Assembly (NCBI GenBank): GCA_902595425.1
Contig: CACJPV010000001.1
Span: 1 to 64,000 of the forward strand
Reading direction: 5' to 3'
Length of the DNA stretch: 64,000 nt
Origin: an uncultured Alphaproteobacteria bacterium
Lineage (GTDB): Bacteria; Pseudomonadota; Alphaproteobacteria; HIMB59; GCA-002718135
Part shown: piece after piece, positions 59,674 through 64,000 of the stretch
Position numbering within the stretch: position 1 is the first letter of the stretch
How the letters are laid out: the number at the start of each line of letters is the position of its first letter
Made by a program: the position numbers and the translations under genes
Notes under the pieces: generated by a model
Databases searched by the model: none
Seen by the model: the letters and a program-made list of their open reading frames with translations, nothing else
What the model was told of the DNA's origin: nothing

Positions 59674-60741
59674 ATGGCTTTTAAAGAACTATTTAAAGTA
59701 GATTTTTCAGCTTCTTGTAGTGCTCATGCAAGAGTCAATTTAATAGGTGAACATACCGATTATACTGGTGGATTTGTATTGCCCTCTCTATTAAATTTTC
59801 AAACAACTATTCAAATTTCTAAAAATGATAAAAAAGAGTATCAGGTGTATTCTGAAAATTTTAACGAAATAAAAAAATTTAATGATTTTATAAAATCAAA
59901 AAATAATGATTGGATTGATTATATAAAAGGATGTCTTTTTGTTTTTTACGATGAGAATAAACACATACCAAATGCTCATCTAAACGTTTATATATCCTCA
60001 ACTATTCCAATGGGAAGAGGTATTTCTTCATCTTCAGCTCTTTGTGTTAGTTTTTTAAAATCATTAAATAGTTTTTTTAATACAAATTATTCTGACAAAC
60101 ATATCGCCATTCTAGCTCAAAAAGTTGAACGAAATTATATAGGTGTTTCGGGTGGAATCATGGATCAAATGGTATCTTCAATAGGTATACATCGTAAAGC
60201 TTTTTTTTTAGATTGCTTAAGTTTAAAATTTGAATTGATAGCTCTTCCCCCTGATTGGGTTTTTTGCTTAGTAGACTCAGCAGTGCAGCGCAATCTAAGA
60301 GAAAGTGCGTATAACGAGAGGTACAATCAACTTAAAAAAGCTGAGGAATATCTTGGGGCAGAATATTTGGGTTCAATTAAACCTGAGCAATTTGATGAAA
60401 ATAAAATTAATGATGAATTAATCTTAAAAAGAGCAAGACATGTTATTACCGAAAATGCTAGGGTGCTTGAAGCAAAAGAATGCATAATAAATGGTGATAT
60501 TAAATCGTTTGGAAATTTAATGAATGAGAGTCATCAATCATATGCAAAAGATTTTGAAGCATCAACTGAAGATGTTGATTTAATAGTTGCAAAATCAATA
60601 ACATCTGGAGCGGAAGGAGCTAGATTGACTGGTGGAGGTTTTGGAGGTTTTACAGTATCACTAATACATAAAAATAAATTTGATGAATGGAAAAAAAATA
60701 TGAAAAAATTTTATAATGAAAAAAATATATTTGAAATGTAA
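59674..60741 (+). CDS. Galactokinase-family GHMP sugar kinase
   Basis: The 355-residue kinase phosphorylates the C1 hydroxyl of galactose or a related sugar. GalK signature: RVNLIGEHTDYTGGFVLP (about 22). ATP loop: IPMGRGISSSSALCVSF, slightly off the usual P-x-G-x-G-L-S-S-S-A. Base site: GVSGGIMDQMVSSIG. Motif 3: GARLTGGGFGGFTVSL. Next to GH20 and NagA, the real substrate may be GalNAc or another amino sugar rather than galactose, so I give no symbol. The stop overlaps the next gene start (TAATG). Confidence 0.88.
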   Translation: MAFKELFKVDFSASCSAHARVNLIGEHTDYTGGFVLPSLLNFQTTIQISKNDKKEYQVYSENFNEIKKFNDFIKSKNNDWIDYIKGCLFVFYDENKHIPNAHLNVYISSTIPMGRGISSSSALCVSFLKSLNSFFNTNYSDKHIAILAQKVERNYIGVSGGIMDQMVSSIGIHRKAFFLDCLSLKFELIALPPDWVFCLVDSAVQRNLRESAYNERYNQLKKAEEYLGAEYLGSIKPEQFDENKINDELILKRARHVITENARVLEAKECIINGDIKSFGNLMNESHQSYAKDFEASTEDVDLIVAKSITSGAEGARLTGGGFGGFTVSLIHKNKFDEWKKNMKKFYNEKNIFEM

Positions 60742-62213
60742 TGCAAAAATTTAAAAATTATATCAATGGAGAATTTATTAATTCAAAGTCAGACTCCTCG
60801 TTTAAATCAATTGATCCATCAAATGAAAAAGAATTTGCAGAAATTAGTCTTGCTGAAGAGTTTGAAGTAAATTCCGCTGTTGAAGCAGCTTACAAAGCAT
60901 TTCATGGAGAGTGGTCAAAAATTTTGCCATCTAAAAGAGCTCAGTATTTAAGAGCAATTGGTGATCAGTTAAAAGATAAAGCTGAACTGCTTGGAACGAT
61001 TGAAACAAAAGATACTGGTAAATTATTTAAAGAAACAAAGTTTCAAGCAAATTACATAGCTGAATATTATTACTACTATGCAGGTTTAGTTGATAAAATT
61101 GAGGGCTCAACACTTCCAATAGATAAGGAAGATATGCATGTTTTTACTACAAGAGTACCTGTTGGTGTTATTGCTGCAATCATACCATGGAATTCTCAAA
61201 TGTTTCTAACCGCAGTTAAACTTGCACCAGCTTTAGCAATGGGCAACACCATAGTAATTAAAGCATCAGAAATTGCTCCTACTCCTTTATTAGAATTTGC
61301 CAAAATAATTGACAAAGTTGAACTGCCAAAAGGGGTTGTAAATATAATAACTGGTTATGCAGATACGTGCAGTAAAATACTTACTTCACATCCTAAAATT
61401 AATAAAATTGCTTTTACAGGTGGCGTCCATACAGCAAAACATATTGTAAGAAATTCTGCAGAAAATTTATCTCAAGTATCTCTTGAGCTTGGAGGAAAAA
61501 GTCCAGTAGTAGTCTTTAATGATGCACGCAAAGACAATGCGATAAATGGAATTATGGCGAGTATTTTTGGTGCCGGTGGTCAAAGCTGCATTGCGGGCTC
61601 AAGACTTTATTTGCAAAAGAATATATACGAAGAATATATTGAAGAGTTAAAAACTAAAGCCGAAGCAATTAAAATAGGTGACCCAATGTCCAATACAACG
61701 CAATTAGGACCTTTGGCTACTTTAAATCAGTTACAAAACATAGAAGATAAAATCAAACAAACCCTAGATCAAGGAGGCAGAATAATAACTGGCGGAAATA
61801 GAGTAAATGATTTTAAAAATGGTTTTTATTTTGAACCTACCATCATCGCATGTGATCATCATAGTTTGCCTGCAGCAGAGAATGAGTTATTCGGTCCTGT
61901 TTTATCAGTAATGAAATTTAACGATGAGGATGAAGCAATTAAGCTAATGAATGATAACATTTTTGGCTTAGCAGCAGGAATCTTTACTGAAAACAACGGA
62001 ATTGCGATGAGAGTGTCGAAAGCTGTTCAAGCAGGAATTGTTTTTGTGAATACTTACAGATTAATTTCGCCTATAGCTCCTTTTGGTGGCTTTAAAAATA
62101 GTGGGTATGGGAGAGAGTCAGGAATTGAAGTGATGAAAGGTTATTCTAATATTAAAACTACTTGGATTAGCACTTCTAAAGAGCCTTTAAGTGATCCCTT
62201 TAATTTGCGATGA
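60741..62213 (+). CDS. NAD(P)-dependent aldehyde dehydrogenase
   Basis: The 490-residue enzyme has AAIIPWNSQMFLTAVKLAPALAMGNTIVIKASE, FTGGVHTAKHIV, the base glutamate in SLELGGKSPVV (about 249), and the catalytic cysteine in GAGGQSCIAGSRLY (about 285). The end GYGRESGIEVMKGY is typical. It differs clearly from the aldehyde dehydrogenase at 25581. It overlaps the kinase stop by one base and is followed 3 bases later by an M24 gene. Substrate unknown; the neighbours M24 and a butyrobetaine-type dioxygenase hint at nitrogen-compound breakdown. Confidence 0.92.
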   Translation: MQKFKNYINGEFINSKSDSSFKSIDPSNEKEFAEISLAEEFEVNSAVEAAYKAFHGEWSKILPSKRAQYLRAIGDQLKDKAELLGTIETKDTGKLFKETKFQANYIAEYYYYYAGLVDKIEGSTLPIDKEDMHVFTTRVPVGVIAAIIPWNSQMFLTAVKLAPALAMGNTIVIKASEIAPTPLLEFAKIIDKVELPKGVVNIITGYADTCSKILTSHPKINKIAFTGGVHTAKHIVRNSAENLSQVSLELGGKSPVVVFNDARKDNAINGIMASIFGAGGQSCIAGSRLYLQKNIYEEYIEELKTKAEAIKIGDPMSNTTQLGPLATLNQLQNIEDKIKQTLDQGGRIITGGNRVNDFKNGFYFEPTIIACDHHSLPAAENELFGPVLSVMKFNDEDEAIKLMNDNIFGLAAGIFTENNGIAMRVSKAVQAGIVFVNTYRLISPIAPFGGFKNSGYGRESGIEVMKGYSNIKTTWISTSKEPLSDPFNLR

Positions 62214-62216
62214 TAA

Positions 62217-63389
62217 ATGAATTCTCAAACTAACATAAAAAAAGGTTTTGCAGATAAAGAATTTGAAAATCGAACCCTTCGTGCTCAAGAAATTATGCAT
62301 GAGTACGAATTAGATGGTATTTTATTAACCACCCCACAAAATATTAGATACTTTACTGGATATGATTCTCAATTCTGGGAAAGTCCTACTCGTCCTTGGT
62401 TTGTTATTGTGCCATTATCAGGAAAGCCGATTGCCATTGTTCCAGAAATTGGTGAATCTGAATTTAAAAAAACTTGGTTAGATGAAATTAAAACTTGGCC
62501 GTCGCCCAGACCTGAAGATGAAGGTGTTAGTTTATTAAAATCAAATCTAGAAAATGTAAAAAAAACTTTTGGACAAATAGGTTTAGAATTAGGTAGTGAA
62601 ATGGCACTAAGAATGCCGGTTAGGGACTTCTTGAAATTAAAAGAAGTTGTCGGCACTAATTTAGTGGATGGATCAAATGCTATTTGGAATATGCGCATGA
62701 TTAAAACTAATGAAGAAATAAAAAAAATTAAATTTGTCTGCTCAATAGCAAGTGATGCATATAATGTATTACCATCAACTCTCTCTATTGGAAATACAGA
62801 GAGAGAGGCAGTTAACAAATTAAAAATAGATATTCTAAACAGAGGTGCTGACAGCGTGCCTTTCATGCCTGGAATTTCTGGTCAAGGAGGTGTTTCGCAA
62901 ATTGTTTGCGGACCTACCGATCGCATACTAGACGATGGTGATATTCTTTTCATAGATACAGGGTCTACTTTTGATGGATATTTTTGTGATTTTGATAGGA
63001 ATTATGCGTTTGGGCGAGTAACTAGTGATGTAGAAAAAGTATATGAGATTTTATGGCAAGCTACGGAAATAGGTATTAAAACATCAATTCCAGGAGCTAC
63101 TACGAATGACATTTTCAATGCGATGAATAAAGTTATTCAAGATGGTGGGACAATAGGAAATAATGTTGGAAGATTAGGTCATGGTCTTGGCCTACAACTT
63201 ACTGAGCCACCTTCACATCGATTAGGGGATAAAACAGTAATAAAAGAGAATATGATTTTAACTATTGAGCCTGCTATTGAATATGCTCCAGGAAAAATGA
63301 TTGTTCATGAAGAGAATATAATAATCCAGCAAGATGGCGCTGAATTAATTACCAAAAGAGCACCTAAAGAAATCCCAGTGATCAAATAA
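62217..63389 (+). CDS. M24-family metallopeptidase (Xaa-Pro peptidase/creatinase-like)
   Basis: The 390-residue protein has a creatinase-type N-domain (about 1-160; LTTPQNIRYFTGYDSQFWE) and the pita-bread catalytic domain with metal ligands in FIDTGSTFDGYFCDFDRNYAFG (two aspartates), GRLGHGLGLQLTEPPS (His), MILTIEPAIEY (Glu) and HEENIIIQ (Glu). All five ligands look present. Relatives include proline peptidases, creatinase and ectoine hydrolase DoeA, so the substrate may not be a peptide. It is linked to the aldehyde dehydrogenase upstream. It converges on the dioxygenase gene with a 2-base gap. Confidence 0.9.
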   Translation: MNSQTNIKKGFADKEFENRTLRAQEIMHEYELDGILLTTPQNIRYFTGYDSQFWESPTRPWFVIVPLSGKPIAIVPEIGESEFKKTWLDEIKTWPSPRPEDEGVSLLKSNLENVKKTFGQIGLELGSEMALRMPVRDFLKLKEVVGTNLVDGSNAIWNMRMIKTNEEIKKIKFVCSIASDAYNVLPSTLSIGNTEREAVNKLKIDILNRGADSVPFMPGISGQGGVSQIVCGPTDRILDDGDILFIDTGSTFDGYFCDFDRNYAFGRVTSDVEKVYEILWQATEIGIKTSIPGATTNDIFNAMNKVIQDGGTIGNNVGRLGHGLGLQLTEPPSHRLGDKTVIKENMILTIEPAIEYAPGKMIVHEENIIIQQDGAELITKRAPKEIPVIK

Positions 63390-63391
63390 AC

Positions 63392-64000
63392 TTATAAATT
63401 TGATTTTAATCTTCTTAATTTTCCTTCAGTTGAATCATGATCGATGTAACAACCCTGTAAGTGCCTAAATCCAGTATTAACATCATACTCAGTTCTGCCA
63501 TGTAAAACTCTGATATTATCAAACATCATTAACATCCCATTCTCCAGACGAAAATTTAACTCAAACTCTTCTGACTCATATAAATAATATAATTTTTTTC
63601 TTGCGGCATAAAAACTTTCTAATTTCTCTGGTTCTAAGTAAGGAACATAATCTAAACGACCGCTAAATCTACTTTGTACATAATTACCATTATCATCCAA
63701 TTCAATTAACTTACCATAATTTTCAAGAATAATATCCTGATCTACAAACTTAAATAATACATTTGTAGTTGTAAGAATTTCATACATCTCAGGCTCTTCT
63801 TTTTTTAGATGCTCAGCTACAGCATATCCATCTACTAGAGAAGAATCTCCTCCTTTAGCCTCATTAGCTATACAATGTAATATTTGAATTCCTGGCATAG
63901 GTTTTCTGTATGGATTATCAGTATGAGCTTTAATCCCAAGACTTGTATATGCCAAATCATTAGCTTTTGGTTTTGACACAACGTCAAAATGCTTTCCAAA
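63392..64000 (-). CDS. Gamma-butyrobetaine/TauD-type dioxygenase, start cut by right edge
   Basis: The frame stays open to the last base on this strand, so the N-terminus is outside. About 202 C-terminal residues are visible. They contain the iron-binding motif HTDNPYR (H-x-D), GGDSSLVDGYAVAEHL, and the distal histidine in NIRVLHGRTEYD followed by GFRHLQGCYIDHD with a 2-oxoglutarate-binding arginine. This pattern fits gamma-butyrobetaine hydroxylase/trimethyllysine dioxygenase. A GTG at 63979 is in frame but lies inside the conserved FGKHFDV-SKP region, so it is not the start. Confidence 0.88.
   Translation of the reverse strand, partial: FGKHFDVVSKPKANDLAYTSLGIKAHTDNPYRKPMPGIQILHCIANEAKGGDSSLVDGYAVAEHLKKEEPEMYEILTTTNVLFKFVDQDIILENYGKLIELDDNGNYVQSRFSGRLDYVPYLEPEKLESFYAARKKLYYLYESEEFELNFRLENGMLMMFDNIRVLHGRTEYDVNTGFRHLQGCYIDHDSTEGKLRRLKSNL

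Noticed and set aside
62369-62866. Minus-strand ORF of 165 codons
   Set aside because: It is antisense to the M24 gene, whose motifs are complete.
1-64000. CRISPR arrays, insertion sequences, prophage or integrase genes
   Set aside because: I saw no regularly spaced repeats, transposase motifs or phage genes.

Overview
The window is about two-thirds A+T and densely packed. Genes usually abut or overlap by 1-17 bases, and no gene-free stretch exceeds 300 bases. A ClpS-ClpA pair, rhizobial-type alpha-glucoside (AglEFG) and ThuAB-like genes, a COG3146-type acyltransferase and many high-affinity ABC importers suggest a streamlined planktonic alphaproteobacterium (SAR11-like or HIMB59/AEGEAN-169-like). 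That placement is inferred from gene content and style; no marker gene was searched.

Layout. 1-3.2 kb: remains of a GntR-controlled sugar-uptake locus. A solute-binding protein is intact, but its permease is cut after about 88 codons and fused tail-to-tail to a cut GntR gene. Two identical 20-bp palindromes mark the probable operators. 3.2-7.3 kb: an uup operon with tiny membrane ORFs on both sides, three small multi-span membrane proteins, a secreted nuclease and tRNA-Thr. 7.5-19.3 kb: mostly housekeeping genes (GST, a Bacteroidota-like PdxJ, LysE exporter, dipeptidase, cyclophilin, RidA, acyltransferase, ClpA/ClpS, D-Ala-D-Ala carboxypeptidase, phosphohexomutase, UDP-glucose dehydrogenase). 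19.4-33.7 kb: a LacI-family regulon. Perfect palindromes centred on CCAAAACGTTTTGG sit inside the -35/-10 spacers of two promoters, driving aglEFG and an Frc/Rbs-type importer followed by ThuA-like, ThuB-like and MalK/UgpC-type ATPase genes. An oxygenase-like module (Rieske ferredoxin, desaturase, aldehyde dehydrogenase, PanB-like enzyme) lies between them.

33.8-43.3 kb: a glycerol-3-phosphate module with truncated glpD divergent from ugpB-ugpA-ugpE-ugpE'-ugpC, then HAD hydrolases, glycerate kinase, a TPR protein and a methyltransferase. 43.4-49.9 kb: a luciferase-like monooxygenase, an Xsc-like ThDP enzyme and an alpha/beta hydrolase, converging on an enolase-superfamily enzyme and a GMC oxidoreductase. 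49.8-60.7 kb: an amino-sugar cluster with cytoplasmic GH20 hexosaminidase, Gfo/Idh oxidoreductase, importer, two SIS proteins, NagA and a GalK-family kinase. 60.7-64 kb: aldehyde dehydrogenase, M24 peptidase and a gamma-butyrobetaine-type dioxygenase cut by the edge.

Working together: importers bring in alpha-glucosides, another sugar, glycerol phosphodiesters or glycerol-3-phosphate, and N-acetylhexosamine glycosides, each next to its catabolic enzymes. Only two MalK-type ATPases are present for three complete MalFG-type permease sets, which suggests sharing. Both the ugp and the amino-sugar operon carry a tandem duplicate of the MalG-type permease. Every solute-binding protein gene is followed by a hairpin. 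The least explained items are a structured element with a 9-codon ORF behind the truncated glpD (33769-33881), a candidate pseudoknot RNA (7370-7432) and the GC-rich leader at 43400-43463.
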